Shown here piece after piece: positions 36,459-52,831 of a stretch of DNA of 64,000 nucleotides. The stretch lies in the NCBI GenBank assembly GCA_035041965.1, contig JAPYMA010000637.1:1-64000 (forward strand). Direction: 5' to 3'. A program made the translations under genes and the position numbers. Numbering within the stretch: position 1 is the first letter of the stretch; each line of letters starts with the position of its first letter. This DNA comes from Anisakis pegreffii (Eukaryota; Nematoda; Chromadorea; Rhabditida; Anisakidae). The notes under the pieces are model-generated. The model saw nothing but the letters and a program-made list of their open reading frames with translations. It was not told where the DNA came from and did no database searches.

Positions 36459-36491
36459 GTGAACTCGACTGATAAAGGAAGAGGAGCGATT

Positions 36492-39400
36492 ATGGGTGAG
36501 CAATCAGAAGACGACTTCGAACTGGATTATGATCCCTCAGGTGCACCTGATGGTTGGTTATTCACTTTCGTATTCACTGATCAGCTGTCACTTTCATTCA
36601 TTCATTCTGATTGATCATCTCTTAAGAACGGTATACACTGAATTGATATTCTAATGCAACAAACGACACAAACGATCAAACTTCCCATATTTTTTCATGT
36701 CGATTGACATATAATCACTCTCAGCAATAAATCATGCAGTGTAACTTGCCTGGTGACTTCCAATTTCGAATTCATGCAAATTCTTCAATTATTGACGAGT
36801 ATTAGTGAGCGAGTATTCCATTTTGTGCAATCGATCAATATAGTTGCAGTGTGTTACGAGGATCGAGGAATTTCGGGAAACCCGTCCTCGATTCCCCGTC
36901 CGACTTTTTTTGAGCATTTTCGGGGTCCTCGACTTTTTCCCGTCCCGCAACACACAGCATAGTTGGGATATTCATTGATTTTGGTTGCAGTGCTTGAACG
37001 ATTACAATTTGTGAGCGGAACCAAAGAAGATTTTGCATCAATGGTTCAAGCGAGCTACGAAAGCGACCATTGGGTGCGCAAATTCCGTGATTATGATTGC
37101 TACAGGAAAATGTTTGGTGATGAGAAAATCCACTACATCGTCGCAAAAACAAAATGTATCCTTTTTGCTTTCTTCATTTCTCGAGTTTCGTGGAAAATTT
37201 GTGGAATAAATTAAAAATCGGCTTTTCAAAGAGACACACTTTTATTCGCATGTGTGAATGACGTGCAACAGCTCAAAGAAATGTTCATTCAGAATTGCGA
37301 AATGAAATTATCGAAAGTGAATTTTTGGAATTTTACTGAATGTGAAATTGTCCGTTTCAAATTTTCCGCTGCTTTCATCAATGAGAAACTATGACAAAAA
37401 ATGAAACAGAAGAAATTAAAATTGTTTTGTGGTTTAATTGAAATCGTACGTTTCAAGAGGAGTTGAGACCACGAAAAACACCGACGCTTGTTGGAGGCAG
37501 GAAAAATATATGTTTTGGGAACTGCAATGTAGAGCATCTGCTTTGTTTGCGTTACCTACGAAGAGTTTTTCTCTCTTTTCACTCTCCAACTTTTCAATCA
37601 AATACCATTAATATCATTCTTATTCTTTCTAATCATTTGCGGCTTTTTCAATTTAAATGAATCATCACAATTCATTTTTCCTTCAACAAATCGATTAGAA
37701 TGCTCCAGCACTGAACACTGAAAGTATTTTACATTGATTAAATGAAAAAAGCGAACAGAAGCAAAGAAACTAAATTCAAAACGACAATAAATATTTGGAA
37801 GGGAAAGAGCTGCAAAACGTTTTGGAAGGAACATCCTCGACTGTTGTTTGCTTACACTTTCAAACAATCGGCTTACTTGTGATCTTATCGTAATGCTTGC
37901 GTCTTGGCCGTAAACTATGCTATCAAAAATGCACTAAAGCACCATCAACATATGTTCCGGAACAGAGCAATAACGAAGATCATAATAAGAGCAATCATAA
38001 CAATTATTTTTATCACCAATCTATAAGAACCATTCTCATGTGATTATTGCAGATAGTGAATTCGTTGGCACATGCATATGTTTTGAGATGGAGAAGATGT
38101 GTTTTGTTGGGATCTATTATGTGATACCCAAATATCGTTCGAAAGGTGTTGGTAAGAAGCTGTTTTCGGAAACCGTAACTGACGCGCTGAAACAACAATA
38201 CAATATTGGTTTGCATGCAGGTGCAGTGAACTGTTTCAATCAGTTCATTTTACTAATCGAAACCACTTTCAATCGCTCGAAAATTTATCAGTCCGAAATT
38301 TTAAGAAATTTCACTTTTGAAAAGAGTACGAACCAAATGTTGTGGATGAAAACGAACTTTTATAGTGATGAGTTCCGGAGTTGAAACACGAGCGTTACAT
38401 ATGTTTCGAATATGTAACGCTCGTGTTTCAACTCCGGAATGTGCAGACAGATGATGCTTATACTTAATTTACAAATGATGTTTAGTCAAAGCAATGTCGA
38501 CAATTTACGAGAAAGAGCTTGGTTTCGATAAGAAGGCTAACTGGTTGGTAGATACCGTCCAAATAAGCGATATTAATTTCGAAAAACTTAATGGTTCTCA
38601 ACATTTGATATTCATTCTTACTTTTGTTTTCTTTCTATGAAATGTTCGTAAACGCTTTGTGTATTACCCATTTTCGAGTCACCACTGATGCTAACACATG
38701 GCATTTATTCATTTATCAGAGTTTTATTTTTACTGATGCTAGTGGAAACGATGATTCAGTTGCATGAACATTGATGACATTACTGACAGAATGCAATTGT
38801 CATGGCTCTAAACTGAATCACGTTTCACAAAGAGCTATTCGTTTTGACAATCAAATGTAAATATAGTTTTGCAATAGCAATGCATGTTACCAACTAAACA
38901 AGCAACACTACAGTTTGTTGCTGATGACGCATATAATTTTGACACTCATAAACAACATTCCCCATAACTATACCCGTAGCGATAAAGATCATAATCAAAT
39001 CAATTTTATTGCCGCAAATGAAATGTGAAAAATACTTTCAGATCTCAAAACTTCAAAAACCGTGAAAGGAGTCAGAGATGTTGAATTCGAAAAACTTGTC
39101 CAGTATGATGTTAGTGTTAATAAAACGAAACGAGAATCATATGTTCGACACTGGGCGTTCGAACGTAACGATAGCGTTTGTAAGGTATTTTTGGTTGCTC
39201 TTCTCCTTACCGATAATAAAAAGCATCGTTTCAAATATAAATAGTGAACCTGAAGAAAGGCATTATGCTTTCAGAGAAGAGAACAACTGTTTTATTGTTA
39301 TTCTGAAACAAGTTCCATTTTACTGTTGAAATATACACGTTGCAATTAAGAATCGCAATCAAGGGCTGCAAAAACAATTCGAATGAGTAAAGTTTTACTC

Positions 39401-40284
39401 GCACGACATTTTTAGTACAGCTAACCTTTCATATCGTTTCAATCAATCATCACATAATGACGATTTATATGAGCAATTCGGGAAAAACCCGCCTATTTTG
39501 TTTGAATTCATCAAAAAATTTTCTGCTTCCGCCCGAACGCTAATTGTTTTCAATGTTTTTATCATGTTTCAACGTTTTCATATTGGTCCAGTCAGTCGTT
39601 CTTTGCCGTTTAATGTTTTACGAAGGAAAGTTAAAAAACGAAGTTATTTCGTAATTGCACCTCCTCCACATAGATGTTCAATTCGAATCTAAAAACGAAT
39701 GATCAGTAAAGGTGGTGGTTGACGGGAAAGACTGTGTAAATGGCTATGGATGTGCTCGTCTCCTATCGGTGATTGGTTCACCGGCATTGTGTCCAATTTA
39801 TGCAGATGACGACGACACATTCAAATCACTTCTCAAAGCACTGATCTTATGCTATGAAGAGGAGTTAAAATCGAATAACTCTATTCATATTCGGTCTCCA
39901 TCGACAAAAACCCAATGTGTTAAACAATTACTCAGTGGTATCGCACAAGTCGAAGTGGTCAGTTGTGGCGAGATTGAAAGAACTAATACTTTAAATGATA
40001 TAATGCAAAAAATAGGTGTTAAGGATAAAAAGATGATGAGAATATGAAGAGAATATCATTTTGGAAATGGAAAATTCAGCGATGATGAAACAAGACGCAC
40101 AGAAAAGCAACAGAAGGATGATGAAATGTTCTATTATTAAATTCAAAATTCGCAATTGTTGGATGTACGAATTTGAAGAATATATTTTCAGACGTCTCAG
40201 TGTGTACCTCAGTTCACGAAATGTGTGCCGGAACACGATATTGACAAGATCTACAGCATCACTGACATGACAATGTTCATTTGA
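36492..40284 (+). CDS. GNAT-type N-acetyltransferase, nematode form
   Basis: Seven-exon model, 326 aa, phases consistent: 36492-36552, 36991-37155, 38053-38220, 38486-38593, 39042-39184, 39712-39954, 40192-40284. The first half carries the acetyl-CoA motif of the GNAT fold: VGIYYVIPKYRSKGVGKKLF, fitting (Q/R)xxGx(G/A), followed by IYEKELGF. The second half (VVVDGKDCVNGYGCARLL, PIYADDDDTFKSLLKALIL, DKIYSITDMTMF) resembles the C-terminal half of nematode GNAT/DUF1248-like proteins, which have no known substrate. Family assignment is from pattern only. The exon 1 donor (36552 or the GT at about 36541) and exon 6 donor are not certain. Introns 1 and 3 carry palindromic insertions. Confidence 0.75.
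36848..36956. repeat. GC-rich block with imperfect terminal inverted repeats, GNAT intron 1
   Basis: About 110 bp, clearly richer in G and C than its surroundings. GTGTGTTACGAGG at the left and the reverse complement GTGTGTTGCGGG at the right form imperfect ends. The inside repeats CTCGA, CCCGTCC and TTTCGGG motifs. Resembles a small degenerate fold-back element. Confidence 0.6.
38373..38439. repeat. perfect 30-bp-arm hairpin in GNAT intron 3
   Basis: Arms 38373-38402 and 38410-38439 are exact reverse complements over 30 bp (left arm starts TTCCGGAGTTGAAACACGAG), loop GTTTCGA. It lies inside intron 38221-38485. If that intron is retained, the frame stops at a TGA within the left arm. Confidence 0.95.
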
Positions 40285-40522
40285 TAACATTTTCTTCAGC
40301 TGTTTACTTCAGTTTGATACTATGAACGACGATGACTTATCACCATTGAAAATTCCGATGTAATCTTCATATTAATCGTTTCAATCACATTTGGTAAATT
40401 ATGATTTTTATGCATGCTGTGATAATTGCTCGATTTGAAGTCAAATCAATAAATGGCCTTATTCCTCGACAACGGCAGTACTCACAACTAGGATTTGCAA
40501 AATCCCGACCATTTTCTCAACC

Positions 40523-40568
40523 CCTGGGATCGCTTTTCAATCTCGAGACGATCCCAGGATTGAAAAGC
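40523..40568. repeat. permuted inverted repeat
   Basis: CCTGGGATCG (40523-40532) pairs with CGATCCCAGG (40549-40558). GCTTTTCAAT (40532-40541) pairs with ATTGAAAAGC (40559-40568). The block order is swapped between arms, as if two tandem arrays of one 19-20-bp unit met head to head. Confidence 0.75.
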
Positions 40569-40819
40569 AACTTTTGAAATATGGAGTAAAATATGTTCAA
40601 CGCATTCTCTTTAAATCACTCAGTTCATAATTGATCACAAAACAGTTTATTCAACGAAAATCAGCAAATTCTATAAATTCAACAAAACAAAACAATTGAA
40701 ATATAATCGCATTGAAATAAATAGTCTTATGATGGAAAAAAATAGACTTAAGACTGACGCAACAACAACAGATTTAAAACACGAAATTTAGCGAGACTTA
40801 AAATAAACTCTCAGAAATT

Positions 40820-41071
40820 TTAGAGTGTTGACTGTTGCATCACTAATCCGATTTCTGGGTTTAGTACAAAAAAAAGGAAAATGCGAAGAAGGCTCGCTGA
40901 CTTTGGACTTTTAAGAAGGTTCGGTGGGATCGTTTTAACCGAGTTGTGTAATTTTTGCATATTCGCCGCTCCTCCGTTCGCTTCAGAGATTACTTTGCTG
41001 TTCGCGTGATTATTATTATTTTCACAAATCACGGATTGTTGAGAGTTCATCATCAATTCTATTTTGTTCAT
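40820..41071 (-). CDS. small frame, unknown
   Basis: ATG-started frame of 83 aa with an Asn-rich start, a Pro/Lys/Ser middle (KTIPPNLLKSPKSASLLRIF) and a hydrophobic end. A second ATG at 41099 opens an overlapping 25-codon frame. No introns or known motif. Confidence 0.2.
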   Translation of the reverse strand: MNKIELMMNSQQSVICENNNNHANSKVISEANGGAANMQKLHNSVKTIPPNLLKSPKSASLLRIFLFFVLNPEIGLVMQQSTL

Positions 41072-41247
41072 TGCCGTCAGTTGCCATCGACTTACTCATT
41101 AACCATCACTTGGATGGAATGATTGCTTTTTCGTTCATCTCCAAAATAAGTTCTTAAGTGTTCACTAAATGTTCCCTCTTCGTGAATAATTGTACTTGTA
41201 ACTTAAAAATTGGCGTCAGTGTCTAAGGCGAATTTCTATAGTACTCA

Positions 41248-41490
41248 ATCTCGGCTACAAGATGGTATATATCGTGATTATGATTTTTCCCTGTCGAGTG
41301 GGTAACAATTCAAATTATTTCTTGAACTTTTGCACTTAAAGCGAAATATAAAATCTCGAAAACATCTTCATTTCCGGAAAATCTATACATCATGTTTTAT
41401 TGTGCTGGATTTGTGCTACAAAATGATATATGACTTTCCCGAATTCATCCCTCTTTAATGGATAAGAAATTCACATTTCTGAACATATAT
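41248..41490. repeat. diverged tandem duplication, period about 164 bp
   Basis: Segments beginning GCTACAAGATGGTATAT (about 41251) and GCTACAAAATGATATAT (about 41415) share order and spacing of further motifs (TTTCCC, AATTCA, TTTCTTGAAC / TTTCTGAAC). Confidence 0.5.
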
Positions 41491-42034
41491 CAAATGAAAA
41501 TCCGATTTCCGTCTCTTGGCGAACTGTCACTCCTTTCGTATTTGGCGAACTGTGTGTACATCTTTTTTGATAATTATTGAATAAACTTTTCATTTTTATC
41601 TATTATTCTGATTTTGATGGGATTAGCTGAATCGTTGTTGGGGATGAGCTTGCATTCACAAAATTATCTCTTCCACTGATGCTTTATTGATTTGAGTTCA
41701 TGAATTTTTAAAGGTTTTGGTGATATTCTTTCAATAGGCTAATTTTCATGAAATGAGTAAGTTTTTGAGAAGATCTTGCTAAACTATAGGATAGAAACAA
41801 GAAGATATCCATGGAATGCTCCATTGATACTATTGCGCGTTTAGTTAAGGACCCTCGCATCGGGGATCAATGTGCCCCACATGCAGTCAAAAATATTTCC
41901 GAGTAGGTGCAGTCGTTCGCTCCGTATTCGTTTTTGCTTTGGTGAAGGATTTGTAAAAGAACGACAAAAGATCAAATCCCATATCCGACGATTTGCAAGA
42001 TTTACGGTGTATATGAGCTGAGATAAAATAAAGA

Positions 42035-42044
42035 TTCGTTGCAG
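42035..42044 (+). promoter_or_regulatory. probable spliced-leader acceptor of MAK16
   Basis: TTCGTTGCAG ends ten bases before the ATG at 42054 with no coding exon upstream. Confidence 0.5.
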
Positions 42045-42053
42045 AGTTGAATA

Positions 42054-44732
42054 ATGCAATGTGACGATGTGACTTGGAATATCCTCAACAAAGGACATTG
42101 CTCATTCAGAACTCAGTCAGCTTTTTGCCATTTATTTTAACCTCATTTTATTCCACTCCCTTGTAACAATACACCTTATGGTAGATACGTTCGTCTTGAA
42201 TTAAATTCAGTCGTTTAAGCAGGGCTGACGTGTGAATAATTGACCAAAGAAATTGGCATCCGTTCCAGATTTTTTTCTCCTTTATTGTTATGAGCTGCAT
42301 ATTAACTGCTTAAAATGAAAAATACCTAATCATTCATTGGAGCTTTTATAATAACCGTGCTGATAACTTAGGACCAAATCGCAGAAGTTCTGTCGCAACG
42401 AGTACAACTTGACTGGTCTTTGTAATCGTGCATCGTGCCCTTTGGCTAACAGTCAATATGCCACCGTTCGAGAGGAAAATGGTTTGTGGTATTTTGACGC
42501 ATTTTATTTACTATTTTTTCTTGTCATATTCTTCGATGATATCTTGCACTTATAACATTTACGCTAAAATTTTCGGTATAAAAACATACTGAGCTAAATG
42601 ATTTTCGGTACAATCGTCCTTACAAAGATGTCTAAACGTCACTGCTGCCTATAATGCTGTTGTCAGCCTTTACATTTGTTTGCATATTTTTGTGTTAATC
42701 TTACCGATATACTGATTTTTCCCGATACTGATTCAAGTATGCAACTTTCAGGCATTTGTTACTTATATATGAAAGTAATTGAGCGAAGTCACTATCCAAG
42801 ACGATTATGGGAAAGGATAAAGCTATCGAGAAACATGACAAAAGCTGTCGAACAAATTGATGATGCTCTTGTTCACTGGTCAGAATATATAAGACATAAG
42901 TGCAAGGCAAGATTGATACGTATCCATCAATATCTGATTCGAATGCGCAAAATGAAACTCAGAGCAAGGTTATTTTATCTACTGATTGATTGATAATATG
43001 ATGTTTTATTGATGAGTGGTGTCGTCTTTGCATTTTCATAACTTCTTATCATCATCAGTTCATCGTTTTGATATATCTTCTGATTGCTTCATATGTTTTC
43101 CGGATAAGCTTCCAATTACGAAGTTCAATTCAATCGCCCAAGTAATCTTGAAGAAATCAGTTCTTATTTAATATATCGTTACGATTGGAATTTCTTTTAG
43201 ATGAAGTCTCAAATGGACTGATTACTCGTTCTTAAATAAAACTTTTCAGACAGCAAAAAATAGTTCCAATACAACGTAAGATCGAACGTCGTGAAGTACG
43301 CCGTGAGGAAAAAGCACTGATAGCTGCAAAACTTGATACAGCAATCGAGAAAGAATTGTTGAATCGGTTGCAAGAAGGAACTTATGGAGACATCTATAAC
43401 TTCAGGTTGGCTTTATCGTTTGGCATTTTTCAAGTTAAGTCCCATATAGTCCGAATTGATCTGATATGTTGGATGCTACGATTATTGACACATTTAAGAT
43501 ATTACACTTATTATACTCGTTTTATTTTTTAGGCAAGAAGCTTTCAACAATGTTTTGGATCAAGAAGAAATGGAAACCGAAGAGGGTGAACGAGAAGTTG
43601 AGATTGAAGAAGAAGACGACGAAGTGAGTTTGATTCATTTGAACTGAGGTGTAATGTTTTGAATGTTCTGATTGTCGCAATGTGTTCAACGAATTCACCT
43701 CATGTGGATTTCGCAATGTGTGAGCGCATCGTCACTGAACTAGACGGATGGATTGAATGAAACGAATGTTAAAAATACTTTCATACTGTAGTACCCAACA
43801 TACCAACATTTTCGATCATTGTCACCGTCATAATTGCCATCGTTTTGTTTCTTATAGAGATGCATTTTCCAGGATATGGGTAGAAGGGAATATGTGGCTG
43901 ACTTTGGTGATGAATCTGATGAGGATAATGAAGAGGATATCGAGGATATGGACTCGAGAGAGCACCAGTTAAGTTCTGATCGTAGTGGCGATGATGATTC
44001 AGATGAGGAGAGCTCATCGGAGCAGGAAGAGGAGAACTCAGAGGGAAGTGAGGATGAGAGTGAAGAGTCTTTGGATGAGGATGACCAGCAGGTAGGTATC
44101 ACGCGATTGAGCATTTCTTGAATTAGATTTATTGTTTCAAAGAGAGCGTTTCCACATTTTACTGATGTCCTGTAGAATCTTGCTTTCGAAGGGTTAACTC
44201 CTTAACTTCTGAAATCATACGAATTTAAGGTTGCTAAGGTCAGGTCGAAGTTGATGATTGGATTAATTGTTTAGTACTCAGAAATTTAACGTCTTGTAAT
44301 GATATATCAAGTATTAATTATAAAACGGTCATTCATTTATACATTAATGCAACTGAAAATGATGCAAATAGCGTTTGTATCGGTAACTTCAAATTTTGGG
44401 TGTTATTCACAAAAAGTTGGGTTTTTCAACGTTGAGAAATTCATATTGCGCTGCAATAAGTAAAAAATTGTTGAATTGAATAATCAATATTGTGAGTGAA
44501 TTATTCTTGTATGATCACATTTCATTTACAGAAGAAGGCACATGGAAGTGGAACGAATAAGAAACCAACAAAAATGAATAAAAAGGACAACAAGAAGAAA
44601 TCTGTTGCCGAAAAGAAATTGGAGAAGGTAACAGAAGTAAGGAAACGTCTAATCAGAAGGAAACGTCCAGTTGTTGAGATTGAATACGAGGACGAGGAAA
44701 TACCGAAAGCAAGATTGAAACAAGCACACTGA
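42054..44732 (+). CDS. MAK16: MAK16, nucleolar 60S ribosome assembly factor
   Basis: Conserved nucleolar protein needed for early 60S subunit (25S/28S and 5.8S rRNA) maturation. Seven exons, 351 aa, every splice phase agreeing: 42054-42115, 42372-42481, 42752-42968, 43250-43405, 43533-43623, 43873-44091, 44532-44732. The N-terminal Cys cluster is intact ([20 protein letters not shown]), followed by [60 protein letters not shown] and GTYGDIYNF. The C-terminal third is very acidic, then Lys-rich, ending with the conserved [10 protein letters not shown] block. Slightly longer than human MAK16 (300 aa) because of the acidic tail. Convergent with the co-SMAD gene. Confidence 0.97.
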
Positions 44733-46821
44733 ACGCCTTTCTGAGTTTCTCCATTTAGCGCACACAAAGAGCTATCCGCTTAGAGCGTATTCGCTTGAAT
44801 TGTTTCAAAATAATACTTTCATTCTCGAATTTCTTTTCATTGACAATACTTCTCCATATTCTAATTAGGAATTGTTGTGAGTTAATTTTTTTGTGAAAAA
44901 ACTTTTGGAATAAAATTTTCCATATGTTAGATGAGGCAGAAACTTTGTGATTCGTGTAATTGATGCTAACCAAACCTGTAATTCGTTCTTGAAACACCAA
45001 CATTCACTCTCAGCAAGGGTCGTTTTACGGTTAATGGAATTTTGGTGAAGTGAGAGTTTGATTGCACGAGTTTTGATAGATTTCTTTCAATGAGAAAACT
45101 TTCCATTATCTTTTCCGTCACCAAATCGGAATTGTTTCCGATATGATGAAAATGTAATGGAAATGGAAATCGTGTTCGGTTGTTTGTGTACCTCTTTTAA
45201 GTTTACTGTTGTTATTATGGTTGTTGTTATTGAAATTGTTATTTTTATTCAGCAAAGAGATAAATTTATTTTCGTTGATATGGAACAGCAGAAAATAATA
45301 TTTCGGAGCAAAACAGTTACGTTTCCCTGTTCCCGCATTCTTGCTGGACGAATTTGTTAGCTGACCGCTTAACAAATACTTCATTTATCTTATGGTTCAC
45401 CGTCAGCGTTCAATACTGTGATTTGAGCAGATATTCTTTAGGTTTCTGTGGTTATTTCGTGATATGATTATTGTTTATTTGATATTATCCAATGAGGCAC
45501 ATAATTAGACAACGTGATCGATTACAGTAATGAAATAAGTAAGGAAGGAAGACGACAAAGTGACCACAAAAGAACGAAGGGAAGGATCAAGAATATGATA
45601 AAAATTAAAAAGTATAAATACATATTATTAATATTTCATTGAACAAAATGGCACTTCACAATAAGGCACATCGAATTTATATTACCGAAACAACAACTTT
45701 CGAGAACTGAAGTAGTAAGAAAAAATAGATACACTGTCAATTAATATTTATTAAGCAATAACTTTTGGCCTAAAAAGGGAACTCGGCCAAAAAGTTGCGA
45801 TCGTCGGAGAAGGGTTCTCTATTGGGGTCGCCGTTCCAAGATGAACACTAGTCATAGTGACAATGAATGAATGAATTTTCAATGAATATAGCGCAGTCTA
45901 GAAAATTTTCACACTTATTAGAAAACGTGCTCGAAAATGTTATACAATAGAAACAATAAAATTTTCAAGCTATTTTTATAAAGCATATACGGGATATAAT
46001 TTCATCCGGCAAAAACTCTTGTTCACATCAGAAGTGGAATACGATGCAATACAACATTAATAAAAATACTATTCTGAGTGAAATTCCAGTAATTATTCAC
46101 ATCAATAATTCTTTAACTAATTACACATGATTTGAGCGGTGATTATCATGTCGTTGGTTCGAGTAAGAATAAAGAGAATTCAAAGGCAACAAATGAATAT
46201 CAACGAAAAAAGATATGCACATGAATTCTACAAGATTCAAAGCGACTTCACAAACTTATTATATTTAATGAATCAAGCTAATAAACTAATTGACGCATAT
46301 TTACATGATTACACACTTGCAGTGCGCACCTATATCGTCATATCACGACGGTGACACGAGAATGGACAACGTGCAACCAAGAATAGCGGACGGAATCCAC
46401 TGAAAATTTTGAGTTACTTTCTGATATCCCAGAAATGCAACAGATTTAATATCAACGTCAAATGCCACTCGAACTTTACATTTTTTGCACTTTGAGTATT
46501 GATTTTCATCTATGTCTACTTTCCGCCTGTAATCCCAAATTTCTTTCATACCGTAACCCTCAGCTGTACGTCTACTTAGACTTCACAAACTAAACAAGTA
46601 TTGTAACATGAAGCCATTAAGAACAAAACTCGCTATGGAATTATCATATAGACAAATTACTATCAACAATGGAAGAACAAATGTGAATAAATAAATAAAA
46701 ATTGCATCATAATGAACCGTAGAATCGAGATTTGAAGTGAATTAAAACAAATTCGGATGACTGAAAAATACGCAAATCAAACAAGAGCTGTATTCCCAAA
46801 GATACAGTTTAGTTGCTGATT

Positions 46822-47010
46822 ATGATGGAGCTGAATAACTGTAGAATGATAATATCTGTGATTGTGGGTTCATTTCAGTGGATGGGAGTGATCGATAGAT
46901 CTGAAAAGTCATTGAGAAGAAATTACTTAGTATCGAAATTGAATGTTGAGGAGAATGAGCGGATTATAGCTGAAATGAATACGAAAGTTGGAATGGGAAT
47001 ACTGAGATGA
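46822..47010 (+). CDS. small frame, unknown
   Basis: 62-codon frame. An internal TTCATTTCAG could instead be an acceptor, making the Lys/Glu-rich end (RRNYLVSKLNVEENERIIAE) a terminal exon. No recognised motif. Confidence 0.2.
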   Translation: MMELNNCRMIISVIVGSFQWMGVIDRSEKSLRRNYLVSKLNVEENERIIAEMNTKVGMGILR

Positions 47011-47159
47011 GTGGAGAACACAAAACTTGATTGACGCGGAAAATAAGAAGACGAATTTCGAGTGAAAACGAAGGAAATTGATACATTCCTAAGATAATTG
47101 AATCGGCTGAGATGAATGCGAATCAAAAGTCATTCAGTACACCCGAATAGTGATTCATA

Positions 47160-47360
47160 ATGAATCTAAATGTTGTGAATAAATTTGTTCGTATCAGATT
47201 CACTAACACAGACAAGCCCGGATCGATGAAATCGCAAACTTTCAACCTCATTAAGAATCAGCTGTTTTGCAATTCATTATCAGAACGCATCCATTATCAG
47301 ACTAAAATGCAATTCTATACGTATGTTACGCATGATAGCGTTTGGATGATGTTTACGTGA
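47160..47360 (+). CDS. small frame, unknown
   Basis: ATG-started 66-codon frame (MNLNVVNKFVRIRFTNTDK at the start). No signal peptide or known motif. It ends 110 bp from the co-SMAD stop on the other strand. Confidence 0.2.
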   Translation: MNLNVVNKFVRIRFTNTDKPGSMKSQTFNLIKNQLFCNSLSERIHYQTKMQFYTYVTHDSVWMMFT

Positions 47361-47469
47361 CTAATATAAATGATTCAATAATAGTTTTTCTTTTGCTCTT
47401 CAACAGAATCGAACGGATCACAAAAACGTTAACAAAATGAAATGTTAAGTTAGATGTTGAATTTGTCAA

Positions 47470-52820
<5,351 letters not shown>

Positions 52821-52823
52821 CCT

Positions 52824-52831
52824 CTAATTTC
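52824..52831 (-). promoter_or_regulatory. possible spliced-leader acceptor of co-SMAD
   Basis: GAAATTAG on the minus strand ends at 52824, three bases before the ATG at 52820. It could also join an unseen upstream exon. Confidence 0.35.

Larger units (their letters stand above)
30660..36491. other. 5.8-kb gene-poor interval
   Basis: No recognised gene. Two small ATG frames (31896-32114, 32723-32866) and a hairpin at 33471-33505 are listed separately. A 15-mer CAGTCAAAGTTGTTA occurs at about 32783 and again about 87 bp on. The remaining frames (33509-33709, 34062-34313, 35582-35830) look like chance. Confidence 0.5.
40285..42034. other. GNAT / MAK16 intergenic region
   Basis: No recognised gene. 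Holds a permuted inverted repeat (40523-40568), an unsupported 83-codon minus-strand frame (40820-41071) and a diverged tandem duplication (41248-41490). Confidence 0.5.
44733..47469. other. MAK16 / co-SMAD convergent interval
   Basis: 2.7 kb, AT-rich. Three ATG frames on the + strand (46148-46354, 46822-47010, 47160-47360) and one minus-strand frame (46343-46549) look somewhat protein-like but have no family match. 44733-46130 shows nothing. Confidence 0.45.

Noticed and set aside
38221..38384. Stop codon inside the left hairpin arm as the true end of the GNAT gene
   Set aside because: A good donor at 38221 and an in-phase exon at 38486 (IYEKELGF) continue the family pattern, so the hairpin is intronic.
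43740..44121. Ser-rich minus-strand frame of 124 codons
   Set aside because: It is the antisense of the acidic MAK16 exon; Asp/Glu codons read as Ser/Leu on the other strand.
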